64,000 bases of DNA from Halomarinibacterium sp041392205 (GTDB taxonomy: Bacteria; Bacteroidota; Bacteroidia; Flavobacteriales; Flavobacteriaceae). Both the position numbers and the translations under genes were made by a program. Below are positions 1-8,636 of this stretch, piece after piece. Position 1 is the first letter of the stretch. Every line of letters begins with the position of its first letter. The notes beneath the pieces were generated by a model that saw nothing but the letters and a program-made list of their open reading frames with translations, did no database searches and was not told where the DNA came from. The stretch covers positions 389,228-453,227 of the forward strand of contig JAWKMO010000002.1 in assembly GCA_041392205.1 (NCBI GenBank). Reading direction: 5' to 3'.

Positions 1-1
1 C

Positions 2-574
2 AAAACGGCTATTGAAGTATGCGAAGGACAACAGTATGACGTAGATTTTGAAACTCGAAATGATGTTTCCATCCTAGAGTACCTTAAAATGATTGAATAT
101 AAAACGGCCGTCTTGATAGGTGCCGCTATGAAAATGGGTGCTATAGTAGCACAAACTTCTGAAGCAAATAAAGAAGGAATTTATGATTTTGGAAGAAATT
201 TAGGTATTGCCTTTCAATTGCAGGATGATTATCTCGATGCGTTTGGTAATCCTGAAACCTTCGGAAAACAACCAGGAGGAGATATTTTGGCCAATAAAAA
301 AACATTCCTTTATTTAACCGCATTAAAAGAAGCCGAGGAAAAGGAAGTTCAAATTCTGAAAAAGTTATTTCAAACTAAAACAGAAAGTGGAATTCAAAAA
401 GTGGAAAAAGTAAAAACTATTTTTGAAAACTCTGGCGCATCCAAAAAGATACAACTTGAAATTGAAAAATATACGAAAATGGCTTTCAAAAACCTTGAGT
501 CTATTGAGCTTTCTGAAAGTAAAAAAGAAAAATTGCGTCTTTTTGCAACTAATTTAATGCAACGAGATATTTAA
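2..574 (+). CDS. Polyprenyl synthetase, C-terminal part (5' end outside window)
   Basis: This is the C-terminal 190 residues of an isoprenyl diphosphate synthase. Such enzymes condense isopentenyl diphosphate with an allylic diphosphate to build the chains used for quinones or carriers. The reading frame is open from base 2, and the ATG at 89 is internal because the upstream codons continue the family sequence (EVCEGQQYDVDFE). The second aspartate-rich motif is present as LQDDYLDAFG, followed by the usual GKQPGGDILANKKT stretch. The first aspartate-rich motif must lie upstream of the window. The product chain length cannot be told from this part. The stop codon overlaps the 3' end of the convergent barrel gene by 4 bases. 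Confidence 0.9.
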   Translation, partial: KTAIEVCEGQQYDVDFETRNDVSILEYLKMIEYKTAVLIGAAMKMGAIVAQTSEANKEGIYDFGRNLGIAFQLQDDYLDAFGNPETFGKQPGGDILANKKTFLYLTALKEAEEKEVQILKKLFQTKTESGIQKVEKVKTIFENSGASKKIQLEIEKYTKMAFKNLESIELSESKKEKLRLFATNLMQRDI

Positions 575-1089
575 AAATAGACCCTCACAAAAGGCATCCA
601 GGCATGGGCATAAATACTTTTTTCTGAATCATAAAGAACATCATAACGAATGCCAAACGTAACATTTTGATTTCGATATCCAGCCCCAAAAAACAAGGCG
701 GGATACCAATAATTTTCAGTATCAATGGCAAAGGCAGTATCATATTTTCTAGCAACATGGAGCACTTCAAACTCTGAAGAGAGTTGTAGCTCTGGTAAAA
801 TAGTAAAAAGGGATAACACACTTCCTCCTAAAATGGTAGCGGTATAGGTGTTTTTTAAACGGTTATACGTTCCATTAAGCCCAAATCCTACCGCAAATGG
901 GTCGTTGAATTCATAAATACCACTGGGAGCCAAAGTGCCACTAAAAAAACCCTCGCCAAAACTTAATCCTAATCCCCCTCCAAAACGCACATGATCCCAG
1001 AAATTTAAAGAAGTCTCTTGTGAATACATTTTTGAAAACCCTAAAAAAGAAAAACAAAAAAATAAGCTAATTAGCATTCGAGCCTTCAT
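571..1089 (-). CDS. Small outer-membrane beta-barrel-like protein
   Basis: A 172-aa protein with a clear signal peptide (MKARMLISLFFCFSFLGFSKMYSQ) and then alternating aromatic and glycine-rich strands (FGGGLGLSFG, ALFFGAGYRN), ending in a terminal phenylalanine (VRVYF). This is the pattern of a small outer-membrane barrel. It lies divergent to sucA with 115 bases between the starts. Relatives next to sucA in other flavobacteria are sometimes named alpha-ketoglutarate decarboxylase, but nothing in this sequence supports an enzymatic role. I see no motif that gives a specific function. Confidence 0.65.
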   Translation of the reverse strand: MKARMLISLFFCFSFLGFSKMYSQETSLNFWDHVRFGGGLGLSFGEGFFSGTLAPSGIYEFNDPFAVGFGLNGTYNRLKNTYTATILGGSVLSLFTILPELQLSSEFEVLHVARKYDTAFAIDTENYWYPALFFGAGYRNQNVTFGIRYDVLYDSEKSIYAHAWMPFVRVYF

Positions 1090-1158
1090 AAAAATAAATT
1101 AAAAAATAAGGGTCGTATAAATATATAAAATCGGCCTTAGTAATTATTGGATTTATTG

Positions 1159-1166
1159 TATTTTTG
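1159..1166 (+). promoter_or_regulatory. -7 box upstream of sucA
   Basis: TATTTTTG matches the Bacteroidota -7 consensus TAnnTTTG exactly. It lies 38 bases before the sucA start. The -33 region at the expected spacing reads TTA rather than TTG. Assignment is by sequence match only. Confidence 0.5.
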
Positions 1167-1204
1167 CCATGCTTTTTTAAAAATAAAAGCCCGAGATTTT
1201 TACT

Positions 1205-3943
1205 ATGGATCGATTTTCATTTTTAAACGCTGTACATCCCTCATACATTGCAGCGCTTTATGACACCTACCTTCAATCTCCAGATACCATTGAGCCCAGT
1301 TGGCGTGCTTTTTTTCAGGGGTTTGACTTTGGGATCGAAAACGGTTCTTTGGAAGCCCTTGGAATTGAAAACGGAACGGTTGTTCCCGAAGGGGTTTTAA
1401 AAGAGTTTCAAGTAATTAAATTAATTGATGGATATCGAAGTAGGGGACATCTTTTTACAAAAACGAATCCCGTTCGGGAGCGTCGTAAATACAACCCTAC
1501 ATTAGCCTTAGAAAATTTTGGATTACGCGAAGAAGATTTAGAACTCCAGTTTGAAGCTGGCGCTATTTTGGGGTTAGGTAAAACGACCCTTCGAGATATT
1601 ATAACGCATTTAGAAGCCATCTACTGCGACTCTATTGGGATTGAGTATATGTATATTCGAAACCCAAACGAAATACAATGGATTCAGGACTGGTTAAATG
1701 TAAATGATAACCATCCTAAATTTAGCTCAGAAGAAAAAAAACATATTCTCAAAAAGTTAAACGAAGCTATTTCTTTTGAATCCTTTTTACATTCAAAATA
1801 CGTGGGTCAAAAGCGATTCTCCATAGAAGGGGTCGACTCTATCATTCCTGGTTTGGACACCTTAATTGAAAAAGGCTCCGAAAAAGGAATTGAACACTTT
1901 GTAGTGGGCATGGCGCATCGCGGAAGATTAAATGTATTGGCAAATATTTTTGGAAAATCTCCCGAAGCTATTTTTAGTGAATTCGACAGTAAAGAATATG
2001 ATGAAGACGAACTGTTTGATGGAGATGTAAAATACCACATGGGCTGGACCAGTTTTCGATTAACCGATAAAGGAAACAAAGTGCGCATGGACCTAGCCCC
2101 CAACCCTTCTCATTTAGAAACTGTAAACGCCGTAGTTGAAGGGATTGCTAGAGCAAAACTGGATAACCAATGGAGTGGAAATGAGAAAAAAATTCTTCCT
2201 ATTTTAATCCATGGTGATGCGGCCATTGCAGGACAAGGGGTAGTTTATGAAGTCGTGCAAATGGCACAATTAGACGGGTATCGTACAGGAGGAACCATAC
2301 ATATTGTTGCTAACAACCAAGTAGGTTTTACCACCAATTATCTCGATGCACGTTCGTCAACCTATTGCACCGATGTGGGTAAAGTGACCCTGTCACCCAT
2401 TTTACACGTAAATGCAGACGATATTGAAGCGGTTTGTCATGCCTTTTCCTTTGCGTTGGATTTTAGAATGAAATTTGGAAGGGATGTTTTTTTAGATATT
2501 TTGGGATATCGAAAATATGGACATAATGAAGGGGATGAACCTAGATTTACACAACCCAAATTATACAAAGCCATTTCAAAACATAAAAATCCTAGGGATA
2601 TTTATGCCGAACGTTTGATAAGGGAAGAAATTATTGATGCTAACTATGTTTCTCAATTGGAAGAGCGTTACAAAGCTGAATTGGAAGAAGACCTAGAAGC
2701 TTCTCGTAAAAAAGATAAAACAATTATCACCGAAATACTAGCAGACGATTGGAAATCCTACAAATTGGGTGATTTACAGGATATTTTAACGAAAACCAAT
2801 ACCACCTTTAATTTACAAACCCTCACAACGCTTGCAAAAGGGATTACACAACTTCCTGAAGATAAAGTTTTTATTAAAAAAATAGAACGTATTATTGAAG
2901 ACAGGAAACAGCGCTATTTTGAAACTAACGAGTTGGATTGGGCCATGGGAGAATTGCTTGCTTACGCTTCCTTAATGGAAGAAGGGTTTAACATTCGAAT
3001 TTCTGGGCAAGATGTGGAGCGTGGTACCTTTTCCCATAGACACGCCATTATAAAAACTGAAGATGATACCGAAGAGATTAACCTTCACAATACTTTAGGA
3101 TTATCTGGTAAAATGGATATCTACAATTCCTTACTTTCAGAATACGGCGTGGTTGGTTTTGACTATGGCTATGCCATGGCAGCACCCAAAACCCTTACCA
3201 TTTGGGAAGCACAATTTGGAGATTTTTCAAATGGGGCTCAAATCATGCTTGATCAATATATTTCTGCAGCAGAATCGAAATGGAAAGTACAAAATGGTCT
3301 TGTAATGCTTTTACCCCATGGGTACGAAGGCCAAGGCTCGGAACACTCAAGTGCTCGTATGGAGCGATACCTTCAATTGTGTTCACGACATAATATGATT
3401 ATGGCAGACGTAACCACACCTGCCAATTTCTTTCACTTGTTAAGACGGCATATGAAATGGAATTTTAGAAAACCGCTGGTGGTGTTTACCCCAAAAAGTT
3501 TATTACGTCATCCCAAAGTGGTTTCAACAAAAGAAGAATTAGCAACAGGTGAATTTCATGAGGTAATCGACGATACTTCCGTTGTTAAAACTAACGTGAC
3601 TTCCTTGGTTTTTTGTACAGGAAAATTCTATTACGATTTACTAGAACGAAGAGAGGAAAATGGAAGAACAGACGTCGCTTTAGTTCGTATAGAACAATTA
3701 TTCCCGTTAGCATTAGATAAAATAGCAGCAATTATTAAAACATATCCAAAGGTTACCGATTATGTTTGGGCGCAAGAAGAACCCAAAAATATGGGTGCCT
3801 GGGGGTATTTATTAATGAATTTTACCCTTGTAAAACTAAGGCTTGCTTCCAGAAACGTATACAGTTCACCCGCTGCAGGAAGTAGTACCCGCTCGAAGAG
3901 CAGACATAAAAAAGTAATCGATAGTGTTTTTGAAACACCTTAA
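1205..3943 (+). CDS. sucA: 2-oxoglutarate dehydrogenase E1 component
   Basis: A 912-aa thiamine-diphosphate enzyme that decarboxylates 2-oxoglutarate in the TCA cycle and passes the succinyl group to the lipoyl arm of E2. The N-terminus (FLNAVHPSYIAALYDTYLQSP) is the E2-binding segment of the family. The ThDP-binding stretch HGDAAIAGQGVVYE and the following IVANNQVGFTTN are intact, as is the transketolase-like C-terminal half with PHGYEGQGSEHSSAR. Length is normal for the family (about 910-940 aa). sucB follows after 33 bases in the same direction, so the two form an operon. E3 (lpd) is not in the window. Confidence 0.97.
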   Translation: MDRFSFLNAVHPSYIAALYDTYLQSPDTIEPSWRAFFQGFDFGIENGSLEALGIENGTVVPEGVLKEFQVIKLIDGYRSRGHLFTKTNPVRERRKYNPTLALENFGLREEDLELQFEAGAILGLGKTTLRDIITHLEAIYCDSIGIEYMYIRNPNEIQWIQDWLNVNDNHPKFSSEEKKHILKKLNEAISFESFLHSKYVGQKRFSIEGVDSIIPGLDTLIEKGSEKGIEHFVVGMAHRGRLNVLANIFGKSPEAIFSEFDSKEYDEDELFDGDVKYHMGWTSFRLTDKGNKVRMDLAPNPSHLETVNAVVEGIARAKLDNQWSGNEKKILPILIHGDAAIAGQGVVYEVVQMAQLDGYRTGGTIHIVANNQVGFTTNYLDARSSTYCTDVGKVTLSPILHVNADDIEAVCHAFSFALDFRMKFGRDVFLDILGYRKYGHNEGDEPRFTQPKLYKAISKHKNPRDIYAERLIREEIIDANYVSQLEERYKAELEEDLEASRKKDKTIITEILADDWKSYKLGDLQDILTKTNTTFNLQTLTTLAKGITQLPEDKVFIKKIERIIEDRKQRYFETNELDWAMGELLAYASLMEEGFNIRISGQDVERGTFSHRHAIIKTEDDTEEINLHNTLGLSGKMDIYNSLLSEYGVVGFDYGYAMAAPKTLTIWEAQFGDFSNGAQIMLDQYISAAESKWKVQNGLVMLLPHGYEGQGSEHSSARMERYLQLCSRHNMIMADVTTPANFFHLLRRHMKWNFRKPLVVFTPKSLLRHPKVVSTKEELATGEFHEVIDDTSVVKTNVTSLVFCTGKFYYDLLERREENGRTDVALVRIEQLFPLALDKIAAIIKTYPKVTDYVWAQEEPKNMGAWGYLLMNFTLVKLRLASRNVYSSPAAGSSTRSKSRHKKVIDSVFETP

Positions 3944-3976
3944 ATATAAATTCCGAACAGGAAAAACTAAAGAACT

Positions 3977-5182
3977 ATGCTAGAGATGAAAGTTCCCTCC
4001 CCGGGAGAATCCATTACCGAAGTTGAAATTGCTCAATGGCTTGTCGCCGATGGCGATTATGTAGAAAAAGATCAAGCCATAGCCGAAGTAGACAGCGACA
4101 AAGCAACACTTGAGCTTCCCGCCGAAGCCAGTGGTGTTATTACTTTAAAAGCCGAAGAAGGTGAAGCTGTTGCTGTGGGACAAGTGGTTTGTTTAATTGA
4201 TACCGATGCAAAAAAACCAGAGGGTGCATCTTCCTCAAAAAACGAAACAAAAATAGTCGAAGACAAAAAACCAGAAGTAGCTAAAACCCCTGCCAAAGAA
4301 TCGTATGCCACTGGAACTCCTTCCCCTGCGGCCAAGAAGATTTTGGACGAAAAAGGAATTGCTCAAAATGCCATACAAGGAACTGGTCGTGATGGAAGAA
4401 TTACCAAAGAAGACGCGATAAATGCAGTACCATCTATGGGAACCCCAGGAGATGGAACAAGAGATACCGAAAGACAAAAACTTTCTATGTTACGAAGAAA
4501 AGTAGCAGAGCGTTTAGTTTCGGCAAAAAATGAAACCGCCATGCTTACTACCTTTAACGAGGTAGATATGGGCCCTATTTTTGAAATTCGAAATAAATAC
4601 AAAGATGCCTTTAAAGAAAAACATGGCGTAGGATTGGGCTTTATGTCCTTCTTTACTTTGGCCGTTGTGCGTGCCTTAGAATTGTTTCCTGATGTAAACT
4701 CAATGATTGATGGAGATTATAAAGTAACTTATAAATACAAAGATATTTCTATAGCGGTATCTGGCCCTAAAGGATTAATGGTTCCTGTTATTCGAAATGC
4801 CGAAAATCTTACTTTTAGAGGAGTTGAAGATGAGGTAAAACGATTAGCCTTACGAGCTCGTGATGGACAAATTACGGTAGATGAAATGACGGGAGGTACC
4901 TTTACAATATCCAATGGGGGTGTTTTTGGAAGCATGCTTTCAACACCTATTATTAACCCGCCACAATCTGGAATTTTAGGAATGCACAACATTGTTGAAA
5001 GACCCATAGTAAAAAAGGGTGAGATTGTTATTGCTCCCGTAATGTATGTGGCATTAAGTTATGATCACAGGATTATCGATGGCCGTGAATCGGTAGGGTT
5101 TTTAGTAGCCGTTAAAGAAGCTTTAGAAAAACCATCAGAATTATTGATGAATAATGATATTAAAAAAGCTTTAGAATTATAA
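3977..5182 (+). CDS. sucB: Dihydrolipoyllysine succinyltransferase (2-oxoglutarate dehydrogenase E2)
   Basis: A 401-aa E2 core protein of the 2-oxoglutarate dehydrogenase complex. It has one N-terminal lipoyl domain with the modified lysine in DSDKATLEL (about residue 43) and an Ala/Pro/Lys-rich linker. The peripheral-subunit-binding domain is at residues 115-150 (SPAAKKILDEKGIAQNAIQG). The acyltransferase core has the catalytic signature SYDHRIIDGRESVGFL near the C-terminus. Order and spacing after sucA indicate co-transcription, and a strong terminator follows 20 bases after the stop. A pyruvate-type E2 is unlikely given the partner gene. Confidence 0.96.
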   Translation: MLEMKVPSPGESITEVEIAQWLVADGDYVEKDQAIAEVDSDKATLELPAEASGVITLKAEEGEAVAVGQVVCLIDTDAKKPEGASSSKNETKIVEDKKPEVAKTPAKESYATGTPSPAAKKILDEKGIAQNAIQGTGRDGRITKEDAINAVPSMGTPGDGTRDTERQKLSMLRRKVAERLVSAKNETAMLTTFNEVDMGPIFEIRNKYKDAFKEKHGVGLGFMSFFTLAVVRALELFPDVNSMIDGDYKVTYKYKDISIAVSGPKGLMVPVIRNAENLTFRGVEDEVKRLALRARDGQITVDEMTGGTFTISNGGVFGSMLSTPIINPPQSGILGMHNIVERPIVKKGEIVIAPVMYVALSYDHRIIDGRESVGFLVAVKEALEKPSELLMNNDIKKALEL

Positions 5183-5201
5183 AAACTAATTTTACGAATG
5201 C

Positions 5202-5230
5202 AAAAAACCCAGCAATTTGCTGGGTTTTTT
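5202..5230 (+). terminator. Intrinsic terminator after sucAB
   Basis: An A-rich arm with CCCAGCAA pairs with TTGCTGGG around a one-base centre and is followed by TTTTTT. It lies 20 bases after the sucB stop codon. Confidence 0.85.
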
Positions 5231-5259
5231 GTTAGTTAGTTGGAACTATAAACCTAATT

Positions 5260-5376
5260 TTAAGAAACTACGTAGTTTACAATATTCATTAAAACAACGG
5301 CAATAATGAGAACAGAAATTATAAATATAGTAAGCCTTTTTTTTCCTTCTTTCTTAACTTTAATTTCCAAATCCAT
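5260..5376 (-). CDS. 38-aa single-span membrane peptide, hypothetical
   Basis: A short open frame from ATG at 5376 to TAA encodes 38 residues. A charged N-terminus (MDLEIKVKKEGKKR) is followed by one hydrophobic segment (LTIFIISVLIIAVVLMNIV) and ends NYVVS. The basic-then-hydrophobic layout is that of a small inner-membrane peptide with its N-terminus in the cytoplasm. It lies between the sucAB terminator and the response-regulator gene, on the regulator's strand and 69 bases beyond its stop, so it could be the last gene of that operon. No family is recognised. The support is the layout only, and a chance frame is possible. Confidence 0.4.
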   Translation of the reverse strand: MDLEIKVKKEGKKRLTIFIISVLIIAVVLMNIVNYVVS

Positions 5377-5445
5377 ACGTGTTTTTTGTATAGGGTAAAG
5401 TTGCAGTTTAATACTATAAAAGTAAATACGTGGAAACACGTAATT

Positions 5446-6078
5446 TCATTGAAATTTTTCTTGATGTTCTTTTGCCCAAATAAGTAAGCTATTGGTTTTA
5501 TGCTCTAAGTTAAGTTTGGTGATAATATTACTACGATGTTTTTCAACAGTTCTATAAGAGATAAAAAGATGGGAAGCAATCTCTTTGTTTGTTTTATCTA
5601 AGGCAATAAGTTTAAGGATTTTCTTTTCAGAGGGAGTTAAAATCTCTAGAAAAGAGTCTTTTTTGGAGGAGGTGCCTAGTATATCATTTATTTTTGGGCT
5701 TAAAAAGGGCTTTCCTTCCGATACATAATTTAAACAGTTTTCAATTTCTTCTAGCGCAAACTCCTTTAATATATAGCCATAAATATTTAGCTCGTTCGCT
5801 TCTTTATATAACTCTTTCTCTTTGTGAAAAGTGATGAGTATAATTTTGGTATGAATAGCATTATGCTTGCATTTTTTTGCTATTTCAAGCCCAGACATAT
5901 ACGGCATTTGAATATCGAGAATGGCAATATCGGGCTGTAATTTGTTTATTAGGTTATAGGCTTCTCTCCCGTTTTGACCACTCCCCACAACATTATAGCC
6001 TTTCTCAAGCAAAAAATCACTTAATCCTTTTAACAAAAGAGGATGGTCGTCTGCAATAATTATGGAGTCATTTTTCAT
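5446..6078 (-). CDS. NarL/FixJ-type response regulator
   Basis: A 210-aa regulator with an N-terminal receiver domain (residues 1-120) and a C-terminal LuxR-type helix-turn-helix. The phosphoacceptor aspartate is in AILDIQMPYMSG, with the acidic pair ADDHP near the start. The HTH region is TPSEKKILKLIALDKTNKEIASHLFISYRTVEKHRSNI, split here as the TPSEKKILKLIA and VEKHRSNI ends of the domain. The gene starts inside the last codons of the upstream histidine kinase (4-base ATGA overlap), so the two are translationally coupled partners. Target genes cannot be seen from the sequence. Confidence 0.92.
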   Translation of the reverse strand: MKNDSIIIADDHPLLLKGLSDFLLEKGYNVVGSGQNGREAYNLINKLQPDIAILDIQMPYMSGLEIAKKCKHNAIHTKIILITFHKEKELYKEANELNIYGYILKEFALEEIENCLNYVSEGKPFLSPKINDILGTSSKKDSFLEILTPSEKKILKLIALDKTNKEIASHLFISYRTVEKHRSNIITKLNLEHKTNSLLIWAKEHQEKFQ

Positions 6079-8102
6079 GGGGTTGGAAAGGTAAATTCTA
6101 GGGTAGTTCCTTGATTTTTCTTTGAGGTTACCTTCATTTGACCATGTAGGAACTTAGTTCTTTCTAAAAGGGTTTTTAAGCCTAACGATTTTAAGTTTTG
6201 ATATTTTTCAGAATAATCAAACCCTTTACCATTGTCTTTAATCTCCAAAAAAACGGAACCGATATTTCTTTTTATAGTTACCTTGCTTGCTTCAGCATTA
6301 GCATGTTTTAATATATTGCTAAGGGATTCTTGTACAATTCTAAAAATATTTACCTCTTCTCTCTTATCGAAAATGTTGTCAATATTATCTATTTCAGAAG
6401 ATATAAATAAGGTGGTATTTTCATCTATTTGGTTGAGAGTCATTTCAATAGCTTTTGTTACTCCTAATTCTTGTAACTGAAAGGGATGTAAGTCCCTAGA
6501 AATTCCTCTTACATCTTCAATGGCAGCTTCTACCATTATTTTTGTTTCAGGATCATTGTTTTTAACTACTTTATTCTTAATTAGTAATAGCTGTTGCCCT
6601 AAACCATCGTGTAAATCTTTTGAAATTCTTTTGCGTTCTTCTTCTTGAGAGACCAGCAGTTCTTGACTGTATTTTTCTTGTAAATATTTTTTATTTTTTA
6701 ATTGTATTCTATTTCTATACATAAAGACAAGTCCAAATAACAAAACTAGCGATAGGCTTATAAAAATAAGGCGCCTTCTAGCGGCTTGATTATCTTTTTC
6801 TAGAAGTTGAATGCTTGCATTTTTTGCAATAAGTTCGTTTTCTTTTTTTTCTGTTTCGTAAAGGGTTTGGTAATAAGCAAGAGAGTTTGCAGTACTGGTA
6901 TTATAAAGGGAGTCTTTTAACCTTTGTGAGGATTCCTTATAGGCTAAGGCTTTTTTGTAATCCCCCAAGGCCGCATAAACCTTAGAGAGCAATATTTCTG
7001 CGGTCACAATATCCTCTTCATATTTCATAGTGGTTGCAGCGTTTCGTTTTATTTCAGAATAGTGTAGTGCTTTTTTGGTATTGCCTAGAGCCAAATGATA
7101 TTTTGCCATAATTTCGTTATAATGGCTTCCATAAAGTAAATCTTTAATTGTTGGATCGTGGTTTTTTTGAACGAGATCAAAATATTTTTTTGCTTCCAAA
7201 AGGTTTCCTTCGTCTAAATAAAAGTCTATTAATTTGGAATAAACGTAGATTTTGTCTGTAAGGGTAATAGTGTTTTCGGTATCTTTTTTAATGAACTCGT
7301 ATGCCTTAAGTAAGTACTCAATATGCAACGCCTTTTTCCCCATTTTTTTATAATCTAATGCCTGATTGTAATACATTACAGGGATGTTTTTTTCTAAGCC
7401 TAGTGCTTTTAGTTTTTGAATGTTTTTTTCTCTTTCTTCTTTTGCTTTGTCATAAAAACCATTCATACTATACATGGTAGTTATTCCTTGTTGTGCAAAA
7501 ATCATATATTCATAATCTTTTAGGGCTTCATAATATTGATATGCTTTTCTATAATTGTCGCCTGCAGGGACAAATTTTCCTAAATTGGAAAAGGCATGAC
7601 CACTAAATAAATAGGCATCTGCCTTGTAAAGTGAATCTTTTTCGGTAAAATTATTTATGGCTTTTAAATAATCTTCGGTAGCTTCTTCTAGATTTAGCCT
7701 ATAATTTGCCCCTCCTCTTTTTAGGTAAAGACTTCCTACAAGAAAAGAGTCTTTAATTTTATATTTCCTTGCAAGCAGCTCATCTATCATTCGCAACGCT
7801 TTTTCTGGTTGGTTGGTAATAGAAGTAAGGGTATAACTTAACCCTATCATTTTTCTTGCAGCCGCCTCAATACTATCGTTTTCTTTGGCAAATTGAATAT
7901 ATGCTTCACAATTTTTAACAAAAACATCTATGTTTGTTTTTCCTTCTTTAGAAATTATGGAATCCAAAGCGACTAATTTTTCGGAAGGAATGGTTGTGCT
8001 TTCAACCATCTTTTTATAATGCTCTAAACTTTGGGCAAAAGAAGGAGTGTCAAAAAATATGACGCCTATAAAAAAGGTAAATATTGCTAAGTTCGTTTTC
8101 AA
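6075..8102 (-). CDS. TPR-containing sensor histidine kinase (HisKA_3 type)
   Basis: A 675-aa kinase with a signal peptide (MKTNLAIFTFFIGVIFFDTPSFAQ) and a long periplasmic array of tetratricopeptide-like helices to about residue 420. One transmembrane segment follows (RRRLIFISLSLVLLFGLVFMY), then a short coiled coil. The dimerisation/phosphoacceptor helix has EERKRISKDLHDGLGQQ, the HisKA_3 histidine motif of NarX-like kinases. The ATPase domain has the N box IVQESLSNILKHA and the G1 motif DNGKGFD. It overlaps its response regulator by 4 bases. TPR sensors of this kind are common in flavobacteria, but the ligand is unknown. Confidence 0.92.
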   Translation of the reverse strand: MKTNLAIFTFFIGVIFFDTPSFAQSLEHYKKMVESTTIPSEKLVALDSIISKEGKTNIDVFVKNCEAYIQFAKENDSIEAAARKMIGLSYTLTSITNQPEKALRMIDELLARKYKIKDSFLVGSLYLKRGGANYRLNLEEATEDYLKAINNFTEKDSLYKADAYLFSGHAFSNLGKFVPAGDNYRKAYQYYEALKDYEYMIFAQQGITTMYSMNGFYDKAKEEREKNIQKLKALGLEKNIPVMYYNQALDYKKMGKKALHIEYLLKAYEFIKKDTENTITLTDKIYVYSKLIDFYLDEGNLLEAKKYFDLVQKNHDPTIKDLLYGSHYNEIMAKYHLALGNTKKALHYSEIKRNAATTMKYEEDIVTAEILLSKVYAALGDYKKALAYKESSQRLKDSLYNTSTANSLAYYQTLYETEKKENELIAKNASIQLLEKDNQAARRRLIFISLSLVLLFGLVFMYRNRIQLKNKKYLQEKYSQELLVSQEEERKRISKDLHDGLGQQLLLIKNKVVKNNDPETKIMVEAAIEDVRGISRDLHPFQLQELGVTKAIEMTLNQIDENTTLFISSEIDNIDNIFDKREEVNIFRIVQESLSNILKHANAEASKVTIKRNIGSVFLEIKDNGKGFDYSEKYQNLKSLGLKTLLERTKFLHGQMKVTSKKNQGTTLEFTFPTP

Positions 8103-8150
8103 GCTTTTGTACTGGGGAGTAGTTAAATTTACTAAAAATATGTTTAGAAA

Positions 8151-8591
8151 TTACGTTTTAAAATACACACAATTTCTACCGTAATCGATAACGGCATGAA
8201 GTTTTTTTAAAATATCGGCTCCTAGGATCCCTTTTACAGGTTTTTCGTTTGTTTCTAAAAGGGCTTGATTTACATGGATTAAATCAAATACCACAAACGG
8301 GTAATTTGAAAATTGAATGGCCCCTATAGTAACACGCTTGCTAATAGCCGAATGGGTTTCCATATTTAAGGCTCCAGCACCCGCAGCTTTTACTTCACTT
8401 TTTACAGAAATTAACCCGAAAAAAGAGGCATCACTACTCCCAATGCAACTGGTAGAAGCTCCAGTGTCTAAAATAAACTCCCCCAAAATACCATTGATAG
8501 TTACCAAAAGTGTATAATGACCTGTAGTTAATTTTTTTAATGGAATTCTTTCAAATCCTCTTTCTTCAAGATGAGTTCTAAGGGTTGTCAA
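8151..8591 (-). CDS. Retropepsin-like aspartic protease
   Basis: About 146 aa with the aspartyl-protease signature FILDTGASTSCIG near residue 40 and a second structural motif KGILGADIL towards the end. This is the single-domain, retropepsin-like fold found in bacteria. I place the start at a TTG (8591) just before TTLRTHLEERGFERIPLKK, because the frame upstream to ATG at 8660 would run into the divergent tatD gene and adds a non-family stretch. No signal peptide is seen with this start, so it is probably cytoplasmic. It stands alone between the kinase operon and tatD, and its substrate is unknown. Confidence 0.75.
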   Translation of the reverse strand: MTTLRTHLEERGFERIPLKKLTTGHYTLLVTINGILGEFILDTGASTSCIGSSDASFFGLISVKSEVKAAGAGALNMETHSAISKRVTIGAIQFSNYPFVVFDLIHVNQALLETNEKPVKGILGADILKKLHAVIDYGRNCVYFKT

Positions 8592-8623
8592 TGTTTTTTT
8601 GGTAAATATAAATAACAAAATAG

Positions 8624-8631
8624 TAGTTTTG
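8624..8631 (+). promoter_or_regulatory. -7 box immediately upstream of tatD
   Basis: TAGTTTTG is a perfect TAnnTTTG match ending 5 bases before the tatD ATG. Transcription would start at or within a base or two of the start codon, which implies a leaderless message. The nearest TTG upstream (8599-8601) has a 22-base spacer, longer than the ideal 19. Confidence 0.5.
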
Positions 8632-8636
8632 CGTCT

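Noticed and set aside
571..1089. Calling the gene next to sucA an alpha-ketoglutarate decarboxylase
   Set aside because: It is a 172-aa exported barrel-like protein without any thiamine-diphosphate motif; the name seems to come from its neighbour.
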